A stretch of 64,000 nucleotides of DNA, taken from positions 33,191 through 97,190 of the forward strand of contig JAKUCV010002172.1 of NCBI GenBank assembly GCA_028386065.3, written 5' to 3'. Positions 33,227-44,803 of the stretch are shown piece after piece (position 1 is the first letter of the stretch; each line of letters starts with the position of its first letter). The position numbers were made by a program, and so were the translations under genes. This DNA is from Turnera subulata. Taxonomy: Eukaryota > Streptophyta > Magnoliopsida > Malpighiales > Passifloraceae. The notes beneath the pieces were generated by a model that saw only the letters and a list, made by a program, of their open reading frames with translations, had not been told where the DNA came from and did no database searches.

Positions 33227-34455
33227 TGTGAATCGGTTGATGATTAGGAAGATGCCTAAGGTTAATTAAGCATGCTTAAGCCTAATTAAGTATGATTATT
33301 AACATAAGGCATGGATTAAATTGTGATATTGATTATAATATTATAATATGCTTTTAAATACAATTTAATATGCCAATTATTATTATATGACTAAATGCAC
33401 TAACTAGGTTTTGATTATGACAAACCTATACAAACCTATGTATAGCATCTTGTGCTTTTAACAATGAATTGCAGCTCACAAAGATGATCAAATCTTGATC
33501 AACACATTGGAAGATGAGTTAGTGGGATTGGTTATGGTGTTAGTGGAGTTGACATGTCGCTTTCACCAGAAAGGGAACCATTTGTTTAATCCCTATGGGG
33601 ATTGGTCAAATGAACCTAGGACACTACCATTTGTGGAATCTAAATCAATGAAAAGGCTACCTTAAACAAATCAAATGTCAGCTGAATTCAAACTTCCTAG
33701 GACCAATCTAGGACTATGCTAAACAATGACATCAATGACAAAAAGCTGCAGACCGCTGGATCTCGTGCCAAAGTGAAAGGGACAACAGGCAAAGTGAACG
33801 TTGACGCTCTGGTACCTCGGAAGACAGACCAGCTGGATGGAAAGGGACATGCAACGGTTCAAATTCGAATTTCCACCATCCAACTTGCCTATATAATGAG
33901 ATGCTGACTCAAGGAGAACCTTAGAGCTACTAAATCGAGATTCTAAATTCAAGCAAAGTTAGTGCACTTGCAGTTCTCAAAGGTCAAGCAAAAAGAGAGA
34001 GATAAACACTTTTCTTAGTTCATTCATTGTGAGACAATACTTGAAGGGAAAAGTTGTAGTGCTTAGTTATAGCTTCTATATCAAAGGGTTTTCTGTAAGA
34101 CAAAGCTAGGGAAAGCTTTGTGGTGAGTGTGTAAGGTTTGAGTTAAGCCTAAGGGAAAAATTTTTATTTTAGGTTAGTGGTTGAACCCGTGAAAAACCAT
34201 GATAAGAGTTAGTTAGAAATCTCAAGGGGAGATCCTTGAGTAGTGGATGCAGTGCTGTGTGGCGAACCACTATAAATCGTGTGTCCAATTATCTCTAACC
34301 CTTCCTCCATGTGTGTTAATTAGTTTGATCATTAGTGTTCTTAAACACAAAACCTAAACACATAAACAATTTGGCATTAGAGACACCAAATCGGGTTTAA
34401 TCCGAAAAGGCTTATTCACCCCCCCTCCCCCCTTCTTAGCCACTTTGGGCCAACA
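33227..34455 (+). repeat. 3' LTR of copia B
   Basis: TGTGAATCGG...GCCAACA, 1229 bp. The poly-C site here is only 7 C, a T and 6 C, against 30 C in the 5' LTR of the same element. TATATAA lies at 33890-33896. Confidence 0.92.
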
Positions 34456-34784
34456 AGCTGGCCTAAATTTTTCCCAATTCAAATTTAAATCTCTCCACAG
34501 ACACTCCTCTTCCACAAAAGCCAACCTACCCAAAAAGGTAACCAAACATATTTTCAATATCTAACCATAATTTTAGTTGTTTTTGTTTTCCTTTTGCCAT
34601 TCCTAATTTATTCTTTTCTCTTTTTTCCTACCAATCTCAACTTTTCCACTCAAAGTAAGTTAATTCTTTATTCATTTTATTTTAAAATTTTTAATGTTTA
34701 TTAACTTTCCTATATAGTAACCTTCCAAAAAAAATAAATTAATTAAATTTCTTGAGTGGCGACTTAGCGTGCATATCTGCATGT
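34456..34784 (+). other. Helitron interior, right of copia B
   Basis: A/T-rich and non-coding; nothing recognisable beyond the 8-bp hAT MITE duplication at its right end. Confidence 0.5.
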
Positions 34785-35364
34785 ATACCTGGCAAAACGG
34801 GTATTGACACGACAACCCGACACGAAATTAGCAGGTATAGGTCAGAGATTTTCAACCCGTTCAGTTAAATGGGTTGACCCGACAGGACACGAAAATTAGC
34901 AGGTCAGGTCGCGGGTTGACCCGCCAACCCGATGGGTACCTGTTTATGACACGATTATATTTAGGGTATATATATTTTACTAATTGATTATAAGACTTAT
35001 TTAATATTTAAGGCCAAAGTTACTAAAATTATCCAAAAATATTTTTATAAATACTTTAAAATATTATTATATTATGATTCTACAATTTATAATTTTATTT
35101 AATATATGAGAAATTCTAGTTATATGCCTAATTGCTTAAAAAATACGACTTGTGCAAAATAGAAAAATTTCAAACTGATTTTTTGGCTTGTTAGACTTAA
35201 TAGGTAACCCGCAGGTCAACCCGAACCCGACACGATAATAAACGGGTTGGACACGACACGACACGATTATTAAATGGATCGGATCGGGTTGAAGAATTGG
35301 AACCCGTTTACCTGTTCCACCCGACACGAACCCGACAAGATAACACGAATTGCCAGGTCTATGA
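34785..35364. mobile_element. hAT-type MITE
   Basis: 580 bp. Ends carry ACCTGGCAA (left) and TTGCCAGGT (right) with subterminal CGGGTT/CCCGAC and CACGACACGA repeats. The perfect 8-bp duplication CTGCATGT flanks it (34777-34784 and 35365-35372). Too short to code. Confidence 0.85.
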
Positions 35365-35372
35365 CTGCATGT

Positions 35373-36765
35373 CCACATATGACACAGCCGCATCTTCGGA
35401 ATGGATCTCACAAGTCACGACAACTGTGGAGAATTTGAAAAAGAGCCAAATTGGATATTACTAAAGGTAGAACCTCAACTATAGCTAATTAGTTAATTGT
35501 TTTTGACGCATATCTTCTCTTCTTTTTCTTTTTTTTTTTAAATAAGCGCCCGGCAAATAGCCAAGCCAAATAAAAACTATGTACTTCTTTTGTTTGCTCT
35601 CTCTATAAGAAAGAGAAAATTAAATTTTTTTTGAGAATTAAATTTTTTCTATTTTTTTTCTTCATGATTACATTTTAAACATGACAGGTAAATTTGTTTG
35701 GTCTTGACTGGCTAGCGAAGGGGAAAACAAGATTTTATGATACATCTAGAGATTGCTGCTACAAAAGAAAAGGAGAAGACATCAAATTTTCTTGCAAAAA
35801 TGGCAAAGGAAAAAAAATAAATAAATTTACGCAATTCAAAGCTTGCTGCTGCAAAGGAAGTGGAGAAGAATCACTATATTAGCACAGTTCATAAGATGGC
35901 AATTATTGATCCTTATATCAACAGCCAGCCAGTTAGATAAGATGGCAATTAGTCGTATTTTTTTTGGTTATATCAAATGTACTTCTTTTGTTTTTTTTTT
36001 GAACGGTAATGTACTTCTTTTGTTTAAGTTGACAATGAGAAGAATCATCATATCAGTAGCTAGATGGTCAAAAAAAAATATTATATCCTAATTCAAGAAT
36101 TTCTATAAGTTGAATTGGCTGGGTAAATTCCAGGTACAAAAAAACTAAAAACATTAAAACATCCCCAATCCACTCAAAATGAGGCTATTCTTATCTTAGT
36201 AAGAAGATATTATTGGACAAACAAAATTTATTAATTTCATGAAATACTTAAAAGATGGTTGCTCTTCCTGTTTGCACGCCATGCAAATTAAGCCTTCATT
36301 GAGAAACAAAAAAAATCAAATAGAATACAAAATGGGTCCTCCACATATCTAGGAAAAGTTTTATTTCCATGTCATTAACTTAGCTGATTTGGTGGAAATA
36401 TTTATAAGAGAGACATTGATTTTTGGAATTGAATGGCCAATAAATGAATGGGAATTAGTACTCTCATTTTCTGAAAACTGAAATTAACGGCGAATTTAAA
36501 ATTAAATGACCTTATACTCTACCAATTTAAAAGAATCATTTACACATTTTTTAAAGAGGAAAACTAGGGGCCAGGTCATTAAAAATTTAATTGACCTTTC
36601 CAATTAAAATGAATTTAAATGCAGCTACAGAAGGTAACTTAAATTGTCATATTTATCTAGCAGCTAAATTTAGGTATTGAGCACATATTTTTCATTTTTA
36701 TTTTCCTTTTTATCTACTATCACTAGCCATCTCACTTAATTATTTATTATTCATCTTTTCCATCA
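35373..36765 (+). other. A/T-rich Helitron interior
   Basis: No gene, repeat array or RNA recognised. Two related AATTCAAAGCTTGCTGCTGC-like and GATTGCTGCTACAAAAGAAA-like stretches (about 35740-35870) suggest a small local duplication. Confidence 0.4.
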
Positions 36766-36770
36766 ATAGA

Positions 36771-39584
36771 TGAAACGCCCCGACCCGTATTTACCGTACA
36801 CGGTAAACACGTGCCGGAACTGTGACGACCCAACCAAACAAAGCCCAGCATATAGTGTATACAACAGAAATTCGGGCTCAGCGGCCCAAAATAAAAACAA
36901 CAATAATAACTCAACCGGCCCAGTGGCCCAATAATGTCAATAAACTCCATAGCGGAAGACTTAATAACTCACAAGAACACTGTATGCGACATAGATGCAA
37001 ACTATGGATCTGAGTCCTGTCCAAGGGATAACGCTGCAGCCTGTCTGGAATGCACCAAACCTGTACCACAAATAACTCATCCTACGGGATGAAAGCCCGC
37101 AGGTGAGGAGTGAGTCCAAAGTGCTCACAACCATGGATAGAAGATCAATATGCAACACTAAAATTACTCAAGGCGAAAACAAGGAAAAATCGCCAAAATA
37201 CATACCAAACCAAAATACCGACCCAAAATCGGTCCAAGACCATAAAGACTAAAATAAAAATCCAATTTCCAATTTTATCTTTTCCGGGCCCCGTCACGGA
37301 TAGCTAGAGGTCAGACATGGTTATCAACATATTCCGGGTGTCAGACCAAATCCAAGAGAACCCAGGGATCGACATCCCAAAAATAAGAACCCAGGGATAG
37401 GCATCCCAAAAATAATCATGGGATAGACATCCCAAGCATAGACATGCTTATCACAAGTAACCCAGGTCACGGCCACCACGAAACAGTCTTAAATCATCAA
37501 GTCGTACCACTACTTACCACGTGACAATTATGTTATCATTATTCAAAACCAAATCACACGGATCAGCATCCCTAACCAAAACACCGGGATAGACATCCCT
37601 ATCCAAAATCAAGGATCGACATCCATATCACCAATTATTATTTATTCCATTTTATTTTATGCCAAAAAGACACAAGGATAAACATCCAAAAACTCGACGT
37701 ACAGGAATAAACATCCCAAAACTAATCTAGATACTGGGATAAACATCCCGAACCAACCACAGCAAATGCAACAACCAACAGTGCAATAATCATCAAACAC
37801 AATAACCGAGTAATACAGGCACATATTGAAGGAAATCCATCCTCACCTTGGCCGATTACTCAACTCCGGAGACAATGACCGGTCCCAAGCCGGCTCCTCG
37901 GGAAACTGCCCGATATCCAAACCTTTATGGCAAAACAATATACTCACATAAATGCACATAATCGGTATACTATGATGCCAAAACTGCGAAATAACCCATC
38001 CCGATTCATATCTTTTATTTTCATCTTTTACCGAAAATATATCGTATGCATATAAGGTTACAAAAATATATTTCCAAAACTATTAAATCAAAACATTTTC
38101 ATAAAATAATATACTTTTTCCAAAATAATAATTACCATAATTTTTCTGGAAATTATAACATATGTATATATTTTCCATAATATTTCCATAAAAATTATTA
38201 TACTTTCCAAAACATAATTTCTAAGTATTATTATCTTTAGAAAACTCCATTTCCAGAAAGTATCTTCACATAAACTTATTTTCTGAAAATAAATACGAAT
38301 TTATAAATACACATATATATTTCCAACATAAAATACTTTCCAAACAATTACATTATCAAAATAATTATATATTTCAGAAATATAAATCATGTATACCATA
38401 AATACATATTTTCCCAAAAGGTACCAGTTACCATAATTTTCCAGGAAAAATAAAATTTATATAAATCTTTCAGAAATATTTCCATGGTATATATATTTTT
38501 TTCCAAATAATAATAGTTTTTAAAAACATAACTTAATTATTTATCAATGTATATATATTCATATTTTTCTCAAACTACCAGAATTAAATTGATCATAACT
38601 TTCTCAAAGGGAATATTTATTTTTTGAAAAATAAATACCAAAATAATTATATATACAGATTTATATATATATATTTATATATTAAAAATTAAAACAAACC
38701 CAACCCGGCAACCCAGACCCAGGGAAGGCGCGACCCGGCCGCGACCCGCCCGTGAAAACGGGTTGCTCACCTTGATGACTGCGGCGGCGCGACCGACGCG
38801 AAGGGAAGGGAGCCGCGAGGAAGGCGAGCTCGAGGCGACTCCAAGGGCGGTGGAAAGGCAGCGCGAGGCGTCACGGCTGAGCAGAGCGGAGGAGAAGAGG
38901 ATCCGCGAATCTGCTCGTGGGTCAAAGACGCGTCACGGGTCATCAGGCGGCGGAAGACGACGGGGGCGACGGCAACAGGTCGGCGATGGCGTGGCGAAGG
39001 CGAGGCTGGTGGCGGTGTGACGAGAAGTGGCCTGGAACTCGTCGCCGTGCACAGTAACCCGAGGGTGACGGTACTGTTCATCCGGGTTGTCTCTTTTTTA
39101 TATATTTTTTTTTCAATTTTTATTTCTTTTTTTTTTCCTCTCACTGTTTTGATTTTTTTTTCCGTTTTTTTTTCTTCTCTTCTTTTTTTTTCTTTCTCTT
39201 TTTTTCTTCTCTTTTTCTCTTCTCCTCTGCCTCTTCACCGATTTCTGCTTTTAAACTGTTTTTTTTTACTATACAACATGTGAAGCTTCAATAATGCAGC
39301 TTGTCTGCATTACGGAGCGAGTCCAGTCCGGACCAGAAAATAACTGATACCCCCTTAGTTATTTTTCGGGGTGATTTTTCTGAGGATTCCGGGACCCGAG
39401 AAAATACCAACTTAGGCCCGAAAAATCCACGGAAAAATCTCGAGCGCGGGAAAACTCTCGGTTACGAAAAACGACGCCCGATTTACTTTGAATTAATTAC
39501 CCAAGATTAATTCAACGGTAAATCACTGTAAAAAAACATTTACAGTGCCGGTAAAAATCCAAATTTTTTACCCGGGCTGTTACA
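36771..39584 (-). repeat. Solo LTR Z1 (gypsy-type)
   Basis: On the minus strand it starts TGTAACAGCCCGGG and ends GGGTCGGGGCGTTTCA; 2814 bp. The perfect 5-bp duplication ATAGA flanks it (36766-36770 and 39585-39589). No second LTR and no internal genes, so it is best read as a solo LTR left by LTR-LTR recombination. It contains a GC-rich block (38700-39060) whose open frames (for example 38763-39020) are Arg/Ala-rich and probably chance, followed by a T-rich tract. Confidence 0.82.
37364..37750 (+). repeat. Array of about nine GGGAT-ATCCC mini-hairpins in Z1
   Basis: Variants of GGGATAGACATCCC recur at about 37364, 37394, 37420, 37558, 37586, 37611, 37676, 37703 and 37736. Each copy is a 5-bp inverted repeat with a 4-base loop, spaced irregularly by 14-140 bp. 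Confidence 0.8.
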
Positions 39585-39589
39585 ATAGA

Positions 39590-40806
39590 TTACCCACTCA
39601 ATCATTACTTAATTATATAGTTTTATTACAAAATTTGGTAATAATTTTTTAAAAAATTATTTATCATGATAAATTAAATAATATTTTTTCCAAAATTTAT
39701 TTGGGAATATTGTTTTGCTATTTTTCTAAAAGTTAAATTATCTTAATAATTTAATTAGTTGCATTTTAGAACCAAAACTTTGGTGAGATTTTTTTATCAT
39801 GAAAAACAAATTAATTTATCTTAAAAATTTTGATTATCCATTTTTAAAATAAAAAATTAATGTTTTAAATTTGTAATAATTTTTTTTTTATTTTTAAACA
39901 AATGTTAATTTTTATCAATAATTTCAAAATTAAAAAGTAATCATATTAAAGTAAATGTGAAAAATAATATATAGTGTAGGATAATAATATATAGTGCATA
40001 ATAATAATAATAGAAATTTACACTATATAAATACAAGTCTAACTTAATTATACAGTTTTGTTGCAAATTTGGTAACATTTTTTTACTATGTTTTAAAACA
40101 AATTAATTTTTCAAAACATTCTTGATTATTTAATTTCAAAAGGAAAAATTAAGTTTTGTTCTAAAATTTGGTAATATGCTTTTTAATTTTAGACAAATAA
40201 TTTATCTCAATAATTTTAATTACCCACATTTTAGACTAACAATTCTGGCATTGTAATTATATTTAAAATTAAAATATAATTAATTTTAATTATATTTTTT
40301 GCTATTTTTAAAATAAATTAATTTATCTTAATAATTTTGATTATTTAGTTGCAAAAAAAATTAGTCACATTAAAATAAAGTGTGCAAAATAGTATATAGC
40401 GTAGGATACTAATATATAGTGCAACATAATCATAATTATAGAAAAGTTACACTTGGAAAAAAAATATAGATATGATACAGTTTTGTCCCAAAATTCGATA
40501 ATACAATTTTTAATTATATTTTTTTCTTTAAAATTTGGTAATATTTGTTTTTATTTTTTATAATAAGTTTTTTCTTTATTTTATAATATACAATGAAATT
40601 ATATTATTTTAATTTAAAATTTTCTATGTATTTTTAGATTCAAGAAGAAGAAAATATAAAATTATGCCTCCATCGTATTATTATAGAAGCCTCTTAGTCT
40701 TCTCCAAATAGCATTGCAAGTTCCATTCAATTATTTTATTACAAAATAGATAATTTTAATTTTAAAATAGATACGATACCTGCAGAGCACGCGGGTGTGA
40801 GACTAG
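39590..40806 (+). other. A/T-rich 3' part of the Helitron
   Basis: No gene. ATATATAGTGTAGGAT-like blocks occur near 39967 and 40390, a diverged duplication. It ends in the hairpin plus CTAG described for the Helitron. Confidence 0.4.
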
Positions 40807-40937
40807 TTAGGAGTAAAGATAGGCTCTGATTCCTATGTCAATCATATATCTTAAATCATTGTGATTAATAAATACCAATCTAAAATTTAATTCCGGTAGT
40901 TTAGTTATTGTGGTTATGGATTATAATTATAGTTAGT

Positions 40938-41302
40938 TAGAACTGTTTACTTTTTTATTTAACTTAGCAGGTTAAAAAAATTTGATTTAAGGTTTATAAT
41001 TGATACATGAGGTGATGTTTCGGGTCATTTAAAGCTTTGGTTGAAGCTCTTCATTCGGGTGAGAACCGGGTGGGTAGCCGCTGGGATAGTGGGTTTGGAC
41101 CCAGCCTTGCCATGTGGACGATAAAACAACGCCGTATTGTTGTGATACGACGTTGTTTTGAGGGGAGGGCAGCAGGTAAAAGAAGGGCAGAATCCATGTC
41201 AGCACATGCCCAGCCCGAGGCCCGTGACTGAACTGTCCACGAAAATTCCAAGTATGTAAATGTCTCGGCAAAAAGTTTGGGTACCATCCGTACCCAAAAC
41301 CC
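40938..41302 (-). repeat. Right terminal inverted repeat of the MULE
   Basis: Inverted copy of 18175-18552, ending GTACCCAAAACCC before GATTATTTT (41303-41311). Confidence 0.8.
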
Positions 41303-41311
41303 GATTATTTT

Positions 41312-41727
41312 TTATTTGTTCTATACCTGTTCCCATCTAAGATTGAGGAGAATGCCTCTCCTTTGTGCCTATTTTTTTCTTCTTTTATCCTTTGTGACTC
41401 TTTTTCTTGGACAATGAGGACATTGTCCCATTTATGTTTGTAAAGGGATACCTAATTTCTTTGTAATTTGTTTGTCTGTGTTTGCTAGTGTCAATAAAAG
41501 CATAATTTTGACTTTAATATGATGAGTGTGCATATTTTTTATTCTAGTTTACTTAGTAAAAATCTATTACTTTTTTCAATTTTGTTTTTCAAAATAAAAA
41601 AATTCAAAAAAATCGATAAAAAATAAAAAATTTCAGAAAAAAAAACCATTTTTTTCAATTTTTTTTCAAACCAACCAATCTATGATCAAGATGAAATTTA
41701 TTGATGGATGACCAAGAGAGTTACTTA
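41312..41727 (+). other. Degraded gypsy-like DNA right of the MULE
   Basis: Continues 17654-18165. GGACAATGAGGACATTGTCC (about 41408-41428) is a perfect 20-bp inverted repeat. Otherwise A/T-rich and non-coding. Confidence 0.35.
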
Positions 41728-42063
41728 TGTTAGCCTAAACATGGGCTTAATATGATTATCAATGCTAATCCTTAATTAACCATGCTTAATGCTTTATTAT
41801 GCACTGATTTTGATGATTAACAAACAAGGTTAGATATGTGCTATACATATATGTATTTGTGTTGATTAAACTTGCAGCTTGGTTTCATACAAAAACCAAA
41901 CAGTTTGGTTCCAAGAGAAACCACACGTAGTTGTCAATATCATGCCTTCATGCTGCAAGTGGCTGGTGGTCCTAACAAGATAAAAGACTAACCTCCAACC
42001 ACTCCAACAGGCAAAGACAATGGTTCAAGGTAGAGAAGTGGACCTAAAACACTTGTCTCTCAC
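41728..42063 (+). repeat. 5' fragment of a SIRE-like copia LTR
   Basis: Starts TGTTAGCCTAAACATGGG and has the block ATTTTGATGATTAACAAAC, placed as in LTR C (TTTTGATGACTATCAAAT). Cut off by LTR Y(ii). Confidence 0.5.
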
Positions 42064-43769
42064 TGTGAGAACTCGACCCAAAATCACTTGGGTCTCCTCA
42101 CCTTTCCCTTTACACCCTCTTCGTAAGCAACACCCAATATCTTTGGAGTCGCCACCCGAATTTTATTATATGACAAAATTCGGGAAAAACCTTTTGAATC
42201 CCAATGACTCCATTTAAAGCAACTAGTTAGTGAACCAAAGATATTGGGCCCGAGGGTTTGTCACGGATGGGAGGGTGTTAGGCACCCATCCGTGTTGGGG
42301 TAAAAAATTGTGCAATTGAAGAAAATATGTATGCCTTGTGGAACAAAAAGAGAAATATATTTGGGCTTGAGTCTCCACCACTAGAGACCACCTACGTACC
42401 CCACGACCTGGTTCAAAGCCCACGTAGTCCTTGTCATGGCATCTCCACACATACAACATCAAAAGCATCATCAAATCATCAAGCAAATGATAAACTCAAA
42501 GAATTTAGGAATACCTCTTGTAGCCCTCCTCTAGCTCCTTGGATTTGGTTGTGTTCTCTACCCACTTTCTTCCCCCTCCTTAGCTCAATTGTTAACCCCC
42601 TCTTAATCTACCCTTGCTGGATTATTGTTGATACTTCCTACGAAATTCTTCTAGAGTTTCTGCCTATAGAAATATTTCTAGGCTTGGAGAAGTATAGTTT
42701 CTCCAAGCAACAAAGCTTATAGGAAGTATGTATAAAATGAGAGATTAATCCCTTGAAATGTGAATGGGAGCCCCTATTTATAGTGTTCTGGGGAGTGTAT
42801 GGGCGTGGACCTGCTTAATGACCAAGGTTACAGCCAAAAATCTTGGCCAAAATCGTGTAGAATCAAATTAGGGGTGGAATCGGGGGAGTCGAGCAATTCT
42901 GGTCACCATGACCGCCATGGCTGGCGGTCATCTGCTGGATGGCCGCCCGGACCTGGCGATCATCCTGCGATGCCCGCCCGACCCCTTGTATTCTACCCAT
43001 TCTTTCTTTTTTTTTTTATCCCGATTTCCCTTAATTCCTCCCTGATTTGATTCTACCGCATAAATAACCCCTAATCAATCCAGAATCACCTCTTTTCTTG
43101 ATTACCACTCCTCCCAATAATTTCCTAATTGATTGATACACATTAAATCCCCATTTTATGCACAAATCATACCAAAAATATATTTACCATTAAAGGATGA
43201 TTTAACTTTGGTTTTCCACGAAAATCAAAGCTAAACTTAGTTTGCAAGGAATGTGTTTATGGGCTGATTAACTCTGGAAAGTCCATATTTCATTAACTTA
43301 TGCCCTAAAATTTATCCTTAACCCAAAATTATATCATCTTAATATAATTGGATTAAAATAAACAAGAAAATATAAATAAATGAAATAGGAAAATATTTCA
43401 ATAAACTGGACCTTAATATATTTTTATCCTAAGATTAAATCATTTCATTAATCCTAAGATTCAAACATATAAATCCCAATTCATAAAATATATGTATTTT
43501 ACTAAAATAAATTCTAAATGTGCCTTGGCCAAAGACCAAATCATCTCATTGATCTTATGGTTCAAGCACACTCAAATTCTAAGTTAGAAGAATATTTGTG
43601 GGTCAAAGTCGGGTGTTCACAGTTGCCCCTCGTTGATGAGTCCTTAGAAACCAAGGACGAAACAAAGCAAGAAAGGAACAACCAAATTTGAATGGTTTGA
43701 TGTGAGAGCTGTGTGTCAATGGTTGGAGCTCCCCGTGCTCCACTTCAAGAATCATCTCATCCTGAAGGC
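42064..43769 (-). mobile_element. Gypsy family Y, copy ii: 3' LTR plus 148 bp of internal DNA
   Basis: The LTR is 42064-43621 on the minus strand, from TGTGAACACCC to GGTCGAGTTCTCACA, 1558 bp. The polypurine-like GAGGGGCAAC lies just before it. 43622-43769 aligns with the end of the internal region of copy i. It is cut at 43770 by LTR C. TATAAATA lies at 42775-42782 (minus). The GC-richer stretch 42880-43010 corresponds to the same region in copy iii (57140-57230). Confidence 0.7.
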
Positions 43770-44803
43770 TGTTGGCATTGACAAAAAAATTAGGGTTAAT
43801 CACCTCATAATGCTAAACTATGATTAACCATGTTGATTATCTAGTTTTGATGACTATCAAATTACAAGTGTGTTGTTAGCTTTGCTTGTGTTGATTTTCG
43901 CTTACAGGAAGAATTAGGGTTTTTGCTGATACCATATCTCAGACACATGACATATAGTTTTTATCGATACCATATCTGCAAGTTTTCGCTATCAACCTTT
44001 TGAGCAAGTTGCGTGTGGTCCTGCAAGCATTTAAATCCCACTTCTAACTGTTTGAATTGATGAACAAGTAAGAGGGAAGACTTTATAGAAGTGCAGGAGA
44101 TGTTCCCACCTAACTCCTACTCAACTCCAGAAGGTGGTCCAAACTTTCCAGAATTGGTAATACTTTACAACCAAGGAGTTAACATTGCATAACGACACCA
44201 AACTAATGCTTTTATGAACTGAAGTCAACTAGAGTACAAGGAGCCGTTGCAGGAGCTTATCCCCCACACTTAGATTCTACAAATAGGGTCGTTTACACCT
44301 CTGGAGATCCATCCCAACAATTGTGCAAAATCTAAGTGTATACTTGTGCTAGAAAATTTGGTTTCTGAACTGGTTTTTCTGCTTATTGTGCGAAATACAT
44401 TCTAAGGGGTAATTTGTAAGCAAGACTTTGTTTAGTTTTGTTGGGTACTCAAGTCTAGGATTAGATTTGAGGGTAGGTTAGAGCTTAGCCTGTGAAAATC
44501 TTGTAAATGTTTGAGCTTAGCCTAGAAAAGGTTATGTTTGTAAAGGTTAAGGTTGATTCCGCAAAAACCTAAGTATAGTGAGTGTTTCAAATCCTAAAAG
44601 AAGGAACTTTTAACTAGTGGAGGTACCTGGTGAGGGGGAACCATTCTAAAACTTTTGTATCAATTTCTCTCTGCTCTCCTTACTCGATTTTTACTCTAAG
44701 CACTTATCTCGCATCATAAAGATTTGGTTTCGCAAAAACCAGATCTCACAATCCAAACAATTTTAGAGCCTAATTCACCCATCCCTTCTCAGGCACTTTT
44801 GGG

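Larger units (their letters stand above)
20152..34455 (+). mobile_element. Copia element B (Maximus/SIRE type), complete with both LTRs
   Basis: 5' LTR, primer site, gag, pol, third ORF, polypurine tract and 3' LTR are all present; an hAT element (26463-30546) sits between pol and the third ORF. Without it the element is about 10.2 kb. In a hand comparison of about 255 nt of the two LTRs I count 11 differences, so the insertion is not recent. The flanks AACTA (left) and AGCTG (right) differ by two transitions and may be a decayed 5-bp duplication. Confidence 0.92.
19711..40806 (+). mobile_element. Probable Helitron, split by later insertions
   Basis: The left end TCTATTATAATATATAATAG follows an A. 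The right end is ACCTGC-loop-GCGGGT, a short hairpin (40778-40796), then GTGAGA and CTAG (40803-40806) followed by T. A|TC...CTAG|T with a subterminal hairpin is the Helitron signature. Without copia B, the hAT MITE and the solo LTR, about 3.4 kb remains; no Rep/helicase gene is seen, so it would be non-autonomous. Both ends lie inside the MULE and in the same orientation. The termini are short, hence moderate confidence. Confidence 0.45.
18175..41302. mobile_element. Mutator-like element (MULE) with long inverted repeats, containing nested insertions
   Basis: The left end GGGTTTTTGGTAC (18175) and the right end GTACCCAAAACCC (41302) are inverted repeats of each other, and the homology runs inward for about 360 bp (18175-18552 against 40938-41302). 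Both ends are flanked by the same 9 bp, GATTATTTT (18166-18174 and 41303-41311), the duplication length typical of MULEs. Removing the inserted Helitron-like block (19711-40806) leaves about 2.0 kb. No transposase motif is seen in that core, so it was probably non-autonomous. The left repeat has a 31-bp extra segment near 18200. Confidence 0.8.

Noticed and set aside
38763..39144. Arg/Ala-rich open frames in solo LTR Z1
   Set aside because: GC-rich LTR DNA is open in several frames at once; no domain, and they lie inside an LTR with a clean target duplication.
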